This document shows positions 14,301-26,238 of a stretch of 64,000 nucleotides of DNA, one piece after another. The position numbers were made by a program, and so were the translations under genes. This stretch comes from Owenia fusiformis. Taxonomy: Eukaryota; Annelida; Polychaeta; Sabellida; Oweniidae. Below the pieces are notes generated by a model that saw only the letters and a list, made by a program, of their open reading frames with translations, searched no databases and was not told the DNA's origin. Location: the NCBI GenBank assembly GCA_903813345.2, contig CAIIXF020000006.1:4797096-4861095 (forward strand), written 5' to 3'. How positions within the stretch are numbered: the first letter of the stretch is position 1; every line of letters starts with the position of its first letter.

Positions 14301-17300
14301 ATATATAGGTACATTAATTTTGAACATATTTGCAATCGAAAGTTTTGGAAAAACATTGTCAGACACATGATTATGTTACTGAAAAGGGGCGTGGCACTTC
14401 TTGTGAAAGAATTGATGTTAATCATTTCAAAGTACAATAACTTCCACAGTTTTGAGAGTTGAAAGCTGTAAGTGGTACCAAACTGAAGGTATCACAATAT
14501 CCAACATTATAAGATACAATAATTATGTAAATCACCGTATTTGCATGAAATATGACATCATCAATCATTATTTTTGCCCCTTTTCAACGGTAATACATAT
14601 TGCATTTTCCTCTGAGTGACCAGTCTTGGTCTCTCATGAATATAAAAGATATTTAATGTATACATTCATTTTGAACATATTTGCAATTGAAAGCTTGAAC
14701 ATATTTGCATTGAAAGTTTAGAAAAACATTGTCAGAAATCAAGGTATGGCCTTTCAAATGATTATTGTTCTGAAAAGGGGCTTGAAAATCCGTAATGTTA
14801 TTATATAGTCGATGTATCATCTGTAAAATACCCAGGGGTTCACTGAATACACAATTCTGTAGTTGTCCTAGGCTGAGCCCTAAGATATCATTATGTTCCC
14901 ATAAACATTATGTTCCTATACCAATCTGTCAAATTTCAATGTGTTCACATACCAACCAAAATAATGCCCAAAAGCCATACCAAATATAAGACCAATGCTA
15001 TACCAAATGTCCAAATATAGGACTAATGCCATACCAAATATCCCAAAAATATAAGACCATTGAAATGCAAAATGTCTAAAGCCCCTGGAAGAAGCAGAAC
15101 TTTTATGAAAATGAAAACAACCTCAAATTAAGGACATTTGTAAAAACTAGACCAATCCCATACCACAAGTGAGAGGTAACATATTCTCCATGACCATTCT
15201 TGTACCACAAAGTAGAAAAATCCGACCATTGTCACACCTCAAAAGTCATAACTAAATGGGGGCATTCTCATTCCAGATCCTAAAATTTGGATCCATTGCC
15301 ATACCAAATGTTAAAAGAGAAACCCCCTGTCAAGGTTTATATAGAGTGAATCCCTCGGATGTAAAATATAGCTTTTGACTTTTAGAAAGTAGCCCAGTGA
15401 TGTTCCTTATTCCTAGCTTGTTCAGAAATTCTTGTTGGTCTGTTTGGCAGACATTTAAATTTCAGCCAAAGATATATAATCTGTATCGCTTTTGGACTAA
15501 GTACTTTACAGATACGAATGACCACATATCCTCATATAATTTTAGGATAGGCAATGAACTGAAATGGGTACTCACAGTATTTAGTTGTTAAAGCTATGTA
15601 ATTAATTCAATATGTATTAAGCCTCTACCTCAGTTCAATGTTTTATCCAAGACATCCGACTAGACTCTCAGCTGACTTCTTACAGAAACTCAGTGCTGAT
15701 GTCAAAACACAGAGGTCCAACATCTTCAATGAGCTCATGGTACCTTCAGAAGAGTTGACCGATTAAAATATCTGATCAGCTTAAAAATCCAAGACCTATT
15801 TTGATGAGGCTAAGACAAGAGGGTGGTATGCAGTTATGCACCCAATAGAAGTGGGATGCAGAGCCCAGCCTCTTCACTATGCTACCTCTTGTCCAAGTTA
15901 GAACGATTTCCATCCCAGATGTGAAGACAGTGAGTGGAGGTTACATCTGTGAAACACCATTGTGTTGGGCCAAGTAGAAGACGAAAGCTTCTCTTCGGAA
16001 GGAGAGATGAAGCCCACAGTGTTTGTGGACGGCTTCAACACTGGCAAGTGAAAAAGATCAGAGAGCTCCAACAGATGCTTCTTAAGAGATTACTTCATCT
16101 TAGAGAAAATCTAAAGAGAAGCGTAGAACCAGGAAGACATTCTTTGAAAATCTCTATAGGCTCACATCAAACTTGTTAGGGAACCAAAGAGTGCCCGTAT
16201 GGCATATACGCAGGATCAAGCAGAAACAAATACTTTGGCAGCACACAGTGACCCAGATCAAAATATTCCATCGAGTAATTTCCCAATTGACATCTCACAA
16301 GATTTATCATCAAAACTGTTTGACCAGTCAGATTTCAAGCTTGATGAGGTAAGGACCATCATCAGGAAGGCATACATGGTGTACAAGAACAGCCATAAGC
16401 TGTTAATACATCTATGGTGATTGCTAACAAGCATCCAGAACAAGAATAATCTAGCAAGGACTTGGGCTTTGGCGGAAAGGTCCTTCATTCCAAAGGAGCT
16501 AAAATTTGAGGGACTGAACCAGTTCAAGTAGACATCATTATCGGATGCTGAGGGAAAGATCTTCTGGGCCATTGTGGTCAAGTCTCACAGTTATTTCCTA
16601 CTGGCCTGCCAAGCATTCAGAAAAGTGGTATCCCAAGACATCAAGTGTGCATATAGCAGCAATAAGCCAACTTGTGAAGGAAGCCAAGAAAGAGAATAAG
16701 TAGTTTGGCTGGACCTAAGGTCTACCTAGTGTCCCTCACCAACTGATACTAGAGGTACTTTCACGCACCAAAACCAACAGATGTAGTCAATCTGACAATG
16801 GGACACACAAACTCCTTGAGGTTGCACAATACATTTGGCAATAATACCACTAATTAGCAGAGTTCAGAGAAAGGCATAGTGGCAGACTGCACTGTATAAG
16901 TAGTTCTCTTCGTAACATCAATGAACTTACTGCTCAAGGCAGGGATGATGCAGTGTAAGGTTTCAAAAGCAAATGAAGGTGGAAAACACTTACCATACAG
17001 AGCTTTCATGGATGACATCACAGTTATGACCAGTTCAGTAGTGGGTACAAGATGAAAGTGGGTACTTGCATGAAGTTAAAAACCAATCAGGTCAAGAAGC
17101 ATGGTTTTGGTTGATGGCAAGCTTTCTCCAATGCAGTTAAAAATAAATGGCAAGCAAATACTAACAGTGCAAGATAAAGAAACAAATGTCTAGAGAAGAA
17201 CTATGTGTGGTTTGAACAAAACAGCTGAAGTGTCAAGGGACCTGGAGAAGTGGTTTAGAGCCATTGACTCAAGTCATATATCGGGGTGTTATGATATTAC

Positions 17301-20300
17301 TCCCCGATTTCAGTGGCCTTTCCAGATTTACATTACCTGGGAATTACCTGACATTATATTACCTGACATTACTTGGGAACCCTCACTTCAGCACTTCTTA
17401 AAATGGAATGACCTTTGGTCCAGGACCAAGAGAGGCTCAATTTCCTATTAAGAGCTTTCCCTGACCTGGTCTCAACTCCATCAAACCTCAGACTTTGGGG
17501 CAAGGAAGAAACCGCCAACTGCCCCAAGTGCATGGCAACTGAATGACACATACATTAAAAAATCATATACTCATTAATTATTTGGGTTACAGCTCTCACT
17601 AATGGATAATACAGATGGCGTCATGATTGAGGCTAAGGATGCCCATACTTTGATCTGGGCCTACCTTCAATATCTATCTTGTGTTAATTTGATCTGGGCA
17701 TTATTAACCACTACCACTTTTAACATGTCTCATCAGATCGACTTTTGCATATGTGACAATAAAATAGCCTGACTTGTATTGTGCTGTCATATTGGAATTA
17801 CACTATCATAATGAACACTTCATGTACTTGTAAGCAGTGCATACAAGATGCAAAATTTGGCCAACATTTCACCAATGAGCAACATTGGGCTCTATCTACG
17901 TGACTCTGCTAGACAAGCTTCAGCCCTTCCTTTCAGTTACATAATCTTGTGAAGTGTCAACACTTAATTTCTTACAAAGTCTTTCCAAAATTTCAATTGC
18001 AAATATGTTCAAAATTAATGTACCTATATATTCAAAATCATAAATGCCCATGAATAACCAAGACTGTTACCCAGAGGGAGAGATATTGGTCGTTACCATT
18101 GAAAATGCCAAAAATAATAGGGGTTGTCACATATTATGCAAATGGGAAAATTTGCATAATTATTGCATTTTTATAAGTATATTATAATAGCTCCATTTTT
18201 GTTCCACTTACAGCTTTCAATTATCAAAACTGTGGAAGTTATTGTACTTTGAAATGATTAACACCAACTCTTTCTCAAGAAGTGCCACGCCCCTTTACAG
18301 TAACATAATCATGTGAAGTGTTATAACTTAGTGTCTGACAATGTTTTTTCCAAAACTTTCAATTGCTAATATGTTCAAAATTAATGTACCTATATATTCA
18401 AATTCATTTATGTTCATGGATAACTAAGACTGGTCACTCAGGCAGCAAGGTATTGTGCGATACCGTTGTAAAGAGGCAAAAATTACGATTAATGATGTCA
18501 CATTTTATGCAAATGAGACTATTTGCATAATTATTATATCTTATAATATGGGATACTATAATAGCTTCATTTTGGTACCACTTATAGCTTTCAACTCTCA
18601 AAACTGTGGAAGTTATTATACTTTAAGGTAATTAAAATCAATTCTTTCACCAGAAGTGCCACGCCTCTTTTCAGTTACATTATCGTGTGTCTGACAATGT
18701 TTTTCCAAAAGTTTCGAATTTTTTTGTTGCAAATATGTTCAAAATTAATGTACCTATATATTTAAATTCATTTATGTGAATGAATGACTAAGACTGATCA
18801 CTCAGGCAGAAAGGTATAATGTGATACCGTTGTAAAGAGGCAAGAATTATGATTGATGATGTCACATTTTATGCAAATGAGACAATTTGCATAATTATTG
18901 CATCTGATAATATAGGATACTATAATAGCTTCATTTTGGTACCACTTACAGCTTTCAAATCTCAAAACTCTGGAAGTTATTATACTTTGAGATAATTAAC
19001 ATCAACTCTTTCAAAAATCCAAGATGGCCGACAAGATGGCCGCCAATATATACCATGGGACAATATTTCATTCTGGGAACATGCTAAAATCTTTAGTATG
19101 GACCTTTAGGATTACAAAAATGTACATTAAAAAAATACATCTTTCGGGTGCATGGGAACCCCTCCTTCCTACCTGTCTAATGATGTAACTGATGTAATAC
19201 ATCATGTTACTGATGGAATACAATATGTTATCGATGTAATACATTATGTAACTGATGGAATACATCATGTAACTGATGGAATACATCATACTACTGATGG
19301 AATACAATATGTTATCGATGTAATACATTATGTAACTGATGGAATACATCATGTAACTGATGGAATACATCACGTCACTGACGGAATACAATATGTTAGC
19401 GATGGAATACATTATGTAACTGATGGAAGACATCATGTTACCGATGTAATACATTATGCTACTGACGGAATACAATATGTTAGCGATGGAATACCTCATG
19501 TAACTGATGGAAGACATCATGTTACCGATGTAATACATTATGCTACTGACGGAATACAATTAGTTACTGATTGATTACATTATGTAACTGATGGAATACA
19601 ATATGTTATTGATGTAATACATTATGTAACTGATGGAATACATCATGTAACTGATGGAATACATCACGTCACTGACGGAATACAATATGTTAGCGATGGA
19701 ATACATTATGTAACTGATGGAAGACATCATGTTACCGATGTAATACAATATGTAACTGATGTAATACAATATGCTACTGACGGAATACAATATGTTACTG
19801 ATTGATTACATTATGCAACTGATGGAATACATCATGCTAATGCTTGAATACAATATGTTATCGATGTAATACATTATGTAACTGATGGAATACATCATGT
19901 AACTGATGGAATACATCACGTCACTGACGGAATACAATATGTTAGCGATGGAATACCTCATGTAACTGATGGAAGACATCATGTTACCGATGTAATACAT
20001 TATGCTACTGACGGAATACAATATGTTACTGATTGATTACATTATGTAACTGATGGAATACAATATGTTATTGATGTAATACATTATGTAACTGATGTAA
20101 TACATCATGTTAATGATGTAATATAATTTGTAACTGATGTAATACAATATGTAACTGATGTAATACAATATTTTACTGATGGAATACAACTGATGTTATA
20201 CATCATGCTACTGATATGTAATACAATATGTAACTGATGTGATACATTATGTAACTCATGGAATACAATATGTTACTGATGGAATACAAAATGTAACTGA

Positions 20301-22292
20301 CGTAATACATTATGTAACTCATTGAATACATTATGCTACTGATGGAATACATACACACTGCATTGTGTTACTAAAGAAATTCATTACGATACTATTGGAA
20401 TAAATCCCGTCATTTATCAAATGCAGTACATTGATACTTATTTATATTTCTATAAATGGGATTGGGATATCAGCAGATGTTGTTTGGTTTAATACTGGTC
20501 CTATGAGCTATTCTGATTTATTGCCATTTGTTTTTTCGTTTTTATTCTACCTTTATATAATGGTGTCTATAGCCTCTGATTGAAACACACTTAGCGTGAT
20601 TAGATTACTATCAGAGAAATATGAATAAATAATTATCACTATTGTTTTCATCAATGACAAACACTCCCAATGCATTGATTAACAAGGAAATATTGGTATT
20701 TAGTAACATATAACGATCAATATATGTATATATGTTCATAATAAATAGATTAACATGCAACGAGGCATTGTGTGTCACTTGATGTCAGGCTGTGTTTTAA
20801 CAACCTGACATGCATGAACGGCCAGGTCGATTACTTTTGGAGAATATGTTGTTCTTTATATCGTTTATGTCATGGTTTAATCCATAAATATAGCTACTAG
20901 ATATAGTATATTATTTATATTTCAGGTTCTTCATTAATGAGCGTAGAGTTAAACACAACCATGGCTACTGTTGGTCCTCACTCAACAAAAGCAGTGACCG
21001 CTGACACCACAGCATCATTCTGGAAGACAAAATATGAAGAAAAAGAACAGTTTTATAAAGCTGAGCGAGAAGCCTGGGATGCCGAATTGGCGGCCATTTT
21101 GGATAACCTCGTATCATTTGAAAATCAACTTCGTCTTGAGCAAAATGAGATCGTTCAGTTTATGAATGAAAAGGATATCGTGGTACATCGACAGACTCAA
21201 CATATTAAAGCAATTCTTGCCGTGAATGATACATTAATGGAGATAATGAGAAAACTCAACGCTGACTTACATATGAATAATACGAGTATTGAAAATGTGA
21301 GACAACACATAGAAAGTGAACTCAATGGCATGGAAGCCCTTGTTGTGGAAACGAAAAAGGCATTTAATAACCATATACAAGGACTGAACGATGCACATAA
21401 TTTCCAGACCATCCCCCTAGACAAGAATTGGGGATCTGGTTTTTCTGAATATATATCTTCACACAGCACGGATGTTGACCACATCAAAAGGCAGACAGGG
21501 GAGAATAATAGCTTGGCTAATCTTAAACAAACAAACAAAGCTATATCTTCAAAAGCACCAAGGAAAGTGATAGGAAAATTAAAACAATTAGTCACAAAAT
21601 CTGTACATGCCGAAAACAAGATAAAGGATGCTAACTACGTGACGCATGATATAAAGAGTGATGACTCTTCGAACTCAAGTATTCACAAACAGAACGAATC
21701 ATCTGAAAAATCTTCCGGCGACGTACAAAAAACAACAGGCAACAATATTAATGGGAACGTCAGTCCTAGAGGTCGTCAACGCAAAGTAAGTGTAGTACTT
21801 GCAGAACCATTAGCTATTAAAACCGATGGAGATCAGCATGAAGTTTGGCTTCCTGAGAAAAATCAAAATGACAGATCCCCAAAACAGCATGACACATCAC
21901 TTATAAATAGTGTCGCTAAAAACTTTGGATTGGAAAACAAAGAACAGCGTGAAAGTATGACTAGTAGTATTACCAGCACAGAAAGTGACTTTGACCGTGA
22001 TGTTGAGCTAAAAGGACAGAGTACCACGTCCTGTACTGATAATTCAGACCTAGATGATGATTATTTAAACGATGCTCTTCAAAGTGAGAAAGAGGACACT
22101 GTCGGCGAACTAGTTGAACATCATCGTAGAATCAGTGTAGAGGCTAATGCAGCAGTTGTTGGAAGTTACTTAGAAAAGGGACTGACCCCGAGAGAGGTCA
22201 AGGCCAGAGACAAAACAAGGTCAAGGTCACTTCCTCAGACAGTTAATCTGCAATTTTATGCCCAGCAGTTTACAAATATCACAGATGTTTAA
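5277..22292 (+). CDS. two-exon gene for an unrecognised coiled-coil protein
   Basis: Exon 1 (5277-5355) starts at ATG with A at -3 and an in-frame TAG nine bases upstream at 5268, which supports this start. It encodes 26 acidic and lysine-rich residues and ends in CCAG|GTAAAC, phase 1. Exon 2 (20926-22292) follows a TATTTCAG acceptor and is also phase 1, so the join keeps the frame. The protein is about 481 residues. Residues ~50-180 are rich in Glu, Lys and Gln with heptad-like spacing and few helix breakers, suggesting a coiled coil. The middle is Ser/Lys/Asn-rich and probably disordered. The last ~60 residues contain an Arg-rich stretch. No signal peptide, TM segment or catalytic motif is visible. 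The 15.6 kb intron is full of transposons. I do not recognise the family; a cytoskeletal or scaffold role would be a guess. Confidence 0.75.
6519..7361. mobile_element. foldback MITE, TA target duplication
   Basis: The left end reads CACTCCCCTCCATAGGTTT and the right end is its inverted complement, with AACTTATGGAGGGGAGTG. Both are bordered by TA. The arms stay complementary for well over 200 bases inward, so almost the whole ~840 bp is a giant hairpin. There is no transposase. TA duplication and terminal symmetry fit a non-autonomous Tc1/mariner-type element. A relative lies at 11372-12294. Confidence 0.85.
7362..11371 (+). other. intron DNA of the coiled-coil gene
   Basis: I see no exon in this intronic stretch. 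It contains a tRNA-like B-box word (GGTTCGATTCC, ~8574-8584) without a convincing full tRNA. There is also a local direct duplication of about 30 bases starting at 9478 and 9547 (ACAAATCTGATTTGAAACAT). Confidence 0.5.
11374..12120. repeat. 79-bp satellite, about 9.5 nearly identical copies
   Basis: Units start at about 11373, 11452, 11531, 11610, 11689, 11768, 11847, 11926, 12005 and 12084, an exact 79-base period. By eye, internal units are identical over whole lengths. Only the last partial copy shows a visible change (CTCAATAGG for CTCGATAGG). Each unit includes the transposon terminal motif CACTCCCCTCGATAGGTTTG. Confidence 0.95.
12246..12262 (+). repeat. poly-G tract
   Basis: A run of about 17 G residues just inside the right end of the 11.4 kb element. 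Similar runs occur at ~30527 and ~46284. Length is prone to sequencing and assembly error. Confidence 0.8.
12295..13384 (+). other. intron DNA, nothing recognised
   Basis: Intronic stretch between two repeat structures. The short ORFs here (for example on the minus strand at 12763-12957) show no domain or splice context. Confidence 0.4.
13385..13880. repeat. left 21-bp minisatellite
   Basis: Units resemble ATGTTACTGACGGAATACAAT, a 21-base period, equal to seven codons. This keeps several frames open and creates the spurious ORF at 13281-13604. Units are nearly self-complementary around GATGTAATACATC. Confidence 0.9.
15600..17460 (+). pseudogene. decayed non-LTR reverse transcriptase
   Basis: Broken fragments of a LINE-type polymerase appear in changing frames. 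Around 15934-16170 is a basic Arg/Leu-rich segment typical of the region before the RT domain. Around 16540-16760 are pieces resembling RT motifs near VWLDL. At ~17005-17035 is the catalytic-site relative AFMDDITVM, i.e. F-x-D-D. At ~17240-17340 is a C-terminal piece including DLEKWF and, a little later, RFQWPF. Stops and frameshifts separate all pieces, so it is not functional. I infer it came from the RT class common in marine invertebrate genomes; the clade needs a search. Confidence 0.7.
19178..20350. repeat. right 21-bp minisatellite
   Basis: Same unit family as the left array, longer (about 55 units). It is open on both strands, which explains long ORFs at 19068-19559, 19152-19574, 19575-19790 and 19806-20021. 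These are not genes: their products are pure 7-residue repeats that follow the DNA period. Confidence 0.9.
20351..20925 (+). other. intron 3' end before exon 2 of the coiled-coil gene
   Basis: Unique AT-rich sequence leading to the TATTTCAG acceptor at ~20925. Nothing else is recognised. Confidence 0.6.
20926..22292 (+). CDS. exon 2 (terminal) of the coiled-coil gene
   Basis: Long terminal exon, open for 1,367 bases. The acceptor ATATTTCAG precedes GTTCTTCATTAATG. An internal ATG at 20937 could be the start if exon 1 is not used, giving 451 residues. The first third (WKTKYEEKEQFYKAER and onward) is a likely coiled coil. The region around residues 240-390 of the exon is polar and Ser-rich. 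The end has an ARDKTRSRSLPQ basic segment. A weak ATTAAA polyadenylation hexamer lies about 330 bases after the stop, at ~22621. Confidence 0.85.
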
Positions 22293-22798
22293 AGCAAATC
22301 AACAAATGAACCGACGCCTTTAAGATTTAAAGTTCTAAAAGCATTTTTGTCTTGGAGTGCTCTTGTATTGCATCACCCTATTATGATGTCCTCTTAACTT
22401 GTACTTTGGGTCTAAAAGTTTATAAAAATTGTTTATAATGTTGACATTTAAGAATAATAAGGAGTTGTAATTACAGTGTCTGTTATCCAGTTGTCCCGTA
22501 TCTCATTTCGATCGGTTATTTTAAAGACTTTATTTAGATGGTATAACATTATTAACTGTACAATGAGTATAAAGACACTTTGATTGATTGTTGTTCCAAA
22601 TGAATTTAGTCTAGTCGCTTTATTAAACATACAGTTCATGAAAATCTTATTGAAGCGATGGTTGTGTCCGCCATTTGTGGCAACGGTATCTGACTTAACC
22701 GTAGTCAGGCTATTCCGGGGTGAGCCGTGTGGACCTCGCGTTGGCCCTTAAACGGATGAAGTGTTTAACAAGATCCTTAAATTCTGATTATACTAATA

Positions 22799-22890
22799 TA
22801 GTCTTGCTTCAAGACCCTGGATCCCCCTACTTCAACAATAATAGAAGTAGGTAAAAGGGAGGGGATCTACGGTTTCGAAGCAAGACTAGC
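22799..22890. repeat. short inverted repeat (mini-MITE)
   Basis: The ends TAGTCTTGCTTC and GAAGCAAGACTA are exact inverted complements. The inner parts (CCCCCTACTT / AAGTAGG) also pair, giving a ~92-bp hairpin. Confidence 0.7.
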
Positions 22891-23805
22891 ACTGATACAA
22901 GACTTTCAGTCCATGAAATACATAGGCTGATCCAAAAAGCTGAATATTCTCAAATGATCTAAAGGAATGTGTAAGAGCACTGAACAACTTCCAACATTCG
23001 CGTTGCAGCAGTCATCCAGAACCACGGAGCATGGATTGAGCAAATCATATAATAATATATAGATAAATGAGCCATGTCTGTTTCTTGTCATTTAACTTCT
23101 ACTAGATTAAAGACTGACTAACCCTTATGGTATCAACAAAACATTTGGACGTCCACAAAAAGATGTGAGAATATTAGCCCATTAACGCGGGTCATAACTG
23201 AGATATAGCTTTTGCAAGGGTTTACTTCTTTTGGACCACCCTGTACATGTATATATAGAGGCTTCTAAAGTAGGGTGATCAGTGCTTGTCACACGATCTA
23301 ATTACAGAACGGTATGGTCGCCATCGAAATTTGAAATGATTCAAAATTCTAAATCACCTTTCCACCCGAGCACGTCTATGAAGTTAGTAAATAGACCGTG
23401 GAAAGTTGCAGCTGTTCATTCCGTTCGCAGACGGTATAAGCCCAGTTTGGCAACGTTTTAAAGAACTCGTTCATAAGCAGTCTTTAATACGTCCTTAATC
23501 AGTTTAAACCCGTTTTCAATTAGTTCTATTTCGTTCTCAATACGTCCTCATACAATTCAAATTGTTCTAAAAACGTTCCTATAAGGATTAAAGTACGACA
23601 TAGTTACGACATAGTACGTTCATAATACGTCCAGCTAGTCTTAAGAACGTTGTCACTCGTTCTAATTGCAGAACACTATGACCCATCTGAAATCTTTGAG
23701 CATGCTTTAAGTTCTTGATGACCTACCCGTTAATTATGTAATTATAATGACCAATAAAAGTAATATAAACTTTACCTTTTCAAACAATGATAAGGTTATG
23801 AAATA

Positions 23806-24180
23806 TACAGGGTGGTCCAAAAACATCAACCTTGCATTTTTTCCTATCTTAAGGGAATTACTCCCTGATATTTTTCACATTTGCATATCATTTAATTTCC
23901 TACCATCCCACCATATTTCATGACAATCAGACTGATAGTCACAATTTTACATCACTTTAAACAACATATTCCATATGTGGCCATCATCGCGCCGTAAGTA
24001 AGTAAGCACAAGTTATCAATGATCCGACTGCACTCCCCATCACTCATCTTGAGGTCTAGAATTGTCCTAAGGTCATTCTTGTACATTATATCTTTGGCAT
24101 ATCCCCAAAGGTAGATGTCAGGTTCAGACATTTTGGACAACCTGTGTAGGTTTGTCTACAATGCAAAAGTGGCCACTGGA
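23806..24180 (-). pseudogene. fragment of a mariner-like transposon
   Basis: It begins with TACAGGGTGGTCCAAAAA, the same terminus as the elements at 45691 and 54744. Within it, the minus-strand ORF 23952-24140 contains DIYLWGYAKDIMY, which resembles the W-G-Y-x-K segment near the end of DDE transposases of the Tc1/mariner kind. The part shared with 54840-54920 is clear at DNA level. The other terminus was not found, so it is truncated. Confidence 0.5.
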
Positions 24181-24949
24181 GCATGTTGTTTAAAATGTTG
24201 CTGCGAAATCAAGATATCGGAGAAAAGTCACAGGAACCCGGTTGATTGAGCCACCGATTCCTACTAATTGGCTAGCGCCCTGTGGATTACAGATAGGCCT
24301 TTTAAGATACAGGCCCACTCAAAAAAATACTCATAATTTTTTGGCTTTGTTGTTCATGTCGTTATGGCTTATAATATACAAAGTAAGTAAGATAGGAATG
24401 TAAAATATGAATCAAGACTACTGTTGTATTCATACATTTGATTCTCATCTGCTCATGCCATCTTTAAATCACGATTTCACATCCATTCTTTGTGACTTAA
24501 GAATCCAGAAAATGATTTTAAATTGGTCTGAACATTTAGAAAAAATGATATAAAACTGGCAAAATAAACCAATTGAGCAATAATTACTACACTACCAGTT
24601 TTAGGTAGCAGAGCTGCACAGGCTAGAATATCATCTTATAACGAGTCGATAAGCATCTTGTCAACTGCCGCTGCAGCAAGGAGAAGTTATATGGAAATTT
24701 GCATAATATTGATACAAGCACATTTAATATTCTAAATCTCGTTTTTGAGGACTATCGTCTATAGATCATTGGAATGTTTCGTGATCTCGAACATCACAGG
24801 ATTATCTCAAACACTATTGGATTATCTTGATCAGTATTGAATTATCCCACAAGGATTGTCAAAGATATTTACCAACATAAATTAATAGACAGTTAGGGGC
24901 ATCATTGATTGGACATCCACTTAAGTATCATTGTTATATTTAATTGAAC

Positions 24950-24955
24950 TTTATT
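24950..24955 (-). terminator. polyadenylation signal of the REJ/polycystin-like gene
   Basis: AATAAA on the minus strand (read as TTTATT on plus) about 130 bases after the stop codon at 25082. It is the first such hexamer after the stop that I can see and would give a short 3' UTR. Confidence 0.5.
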
Positions 24956-25081
24956 GCTGTTTTTACTGTCTAGTATCAACTGTAACAGAATGAAATCGAC
25001 ATCTGTACATACAGATATACTGATATTACCACACAGGCCGACGGTATTACCCCATTTCAATCAGTGTAATATTATTAAGCT

Positions 25082-26238
25082 TCATCTGTAATAATAAAAC
25101 ATAATCCACCCAAGAAATACCATGGCAGCACTAAGTAAAAACAAATAAATGGTAAATCCACTGTAAGTTGAAATGTTTGGTGACTTCTTCTGAAGGTCCG
25201 CCGAATTTCGACGTAAAACACCTACATTTAACATCGGAAGTTGAGATTTTTCCTCTTGAACTTGAATATTCTCCTCTTTGAGTTGAATCTTCTCATCTCT
25301 CAGCTGAAATATCTCTTTTTGTAGCTGCTCTCTCTCATTATCACTGTCACTGTTCATATATGGTGCTACTTCAGCATTAACATCAACGTTTGGTGAATTC
25401 TTATGAAGGTCCGCCGTATTTCGATATACAATCGCCACTTTTAACATCTGAAGATGAATGTTTTCCTCTTTGACCTCAATGTTCTTCTCTTTGAGGTGAA
25501 ATTTCTCATCTCCTAGTTGAATAATCTCCCTTTGTACTTCATCTATCTCATTATCACCGTCACTGTCCATATATGGTGCTACTTCAGCATCAACATCAAT
25601 GTTTGGTGAATTCTTATGAAGGTCCGCCGTATTTCGATATACAGTCGCCACTTTTAACATCTGACGATGAATGTTTTCCTCTTTGACTTCAATGTTCTCC
25701 TCTTTGAGGTGAATCTTCTCATCTCGTAGTAGAATAATCTCCTTTTGTACTTCATCTATCTCATTATCACCGTCACTGTCCATATATGGTGCTACTTCAG
25801 CATTAACATCAACGTTTGGTGAATTCTTATGAAGGTCCGCCGTATTTCGATATACAGTCGCCACTTTTAACATCTGAAGATGAATGTTTTCCTCTTTGAC
25901 CTCAATGTTCTTCTCTTTGAGGTGAAATTTCTCATCTCCTAGTTGAATAATCTCCTTTTGTACTTCATCTATCTCATTATTACTGTCACTGTCCATGTAT
26001 GGTGCTACTTTAGCATCAACATCAATATTTGGTGAATTCTTCTGAAGGTCCGCCGTATTTCGATATACAGCCGCCACTTTTAACATCTGAAGATAAATGT
26101 TTTCCTCTGGGACTTCAATATTCTCCTCTTTGATGTGAATCTTCTCATCTCCTAGTAGAATAATTTCTTTTTGTACTTCATCTATATCATTATCACGGCC
26201 ACTGTCCATATATGGTGCTACTACAGCATCCATTGGTT
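25082..26238 (-). CDS. exon 25: repeat-rich tail with terminal TM segment
   Basis: A 1,157-base open exon after a TTTCTTTACAG acceptor, ending in a stop at 25082. It is in phase with exon 24 (phase 1). It encodes about 384 residues: five units of 71 residues beginning VAPYMDS, each with a charged, Glu/Lys-rich helix (KEENIEV-type) likely to form a coiled coil. A hydrophobic segment (IYLFLLSAAMVFLGWIMFYYY) with one basic residue after it closes the chain. The alternative is a separate tail-anchored protein starting at the internal ATG at 26233 with its own unseen 5' exon. It does not resemble the TM6-TM11 channel region of polycystin-1. Confidence 0.7.

Larger units (their letters stand above)
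13385..20350. mobile_element. ~7 kb inverted composite element with minisatellite ends and a dead reverse transcriptase inside
   Basis: Order: 21-bp minisatellite (13385-13880), about two ~370-bp repeats (13880-14770), unique interior, about three inverted ~370-bp repeats (17900-19150), then minisatellite (19178-20350). The junction motif CACCCGAAAGATGTATTTTT at ~13914 reappears inverted at ~19131. The inner repeats contain the word GATGGCCG and repeated TTTGCATAATTATTGCA-like words in inverted orientation. The interior holds a decayed reverse transcriptase. I cannot find a clean target duplication. This may be one large foldback element that received a LINE, or a palindromic duplication. Confidence 0.65.
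22293..25081. other. convergent intergenic region between the two genes
   Basis: Both genes end here: the plus gene stops at 22292 and the minus gene at 25082. The stretch holds a ~92-bp hairpin, a transposon end reading TTGGACCACCCTGTA at ~23232-23246, and a transposase-like remnant at 23806-24180. I see no further gene and, in particular, no exons for the missing channel region of the polycystin-like gene. Confidence 0.6.

Noticed and set aside
19068-20021. Several ORFs on both strands with repeated MYSISYMM or VTDGIQY
   Set aside because: Pure translation of a 21-bp minisatellite; the period equals seven codons.
21197-21619. 140-residue minus-strand ORF
   Set aside because: Shadow of the coiled-coil gene's exon 2 on the opposite strand.
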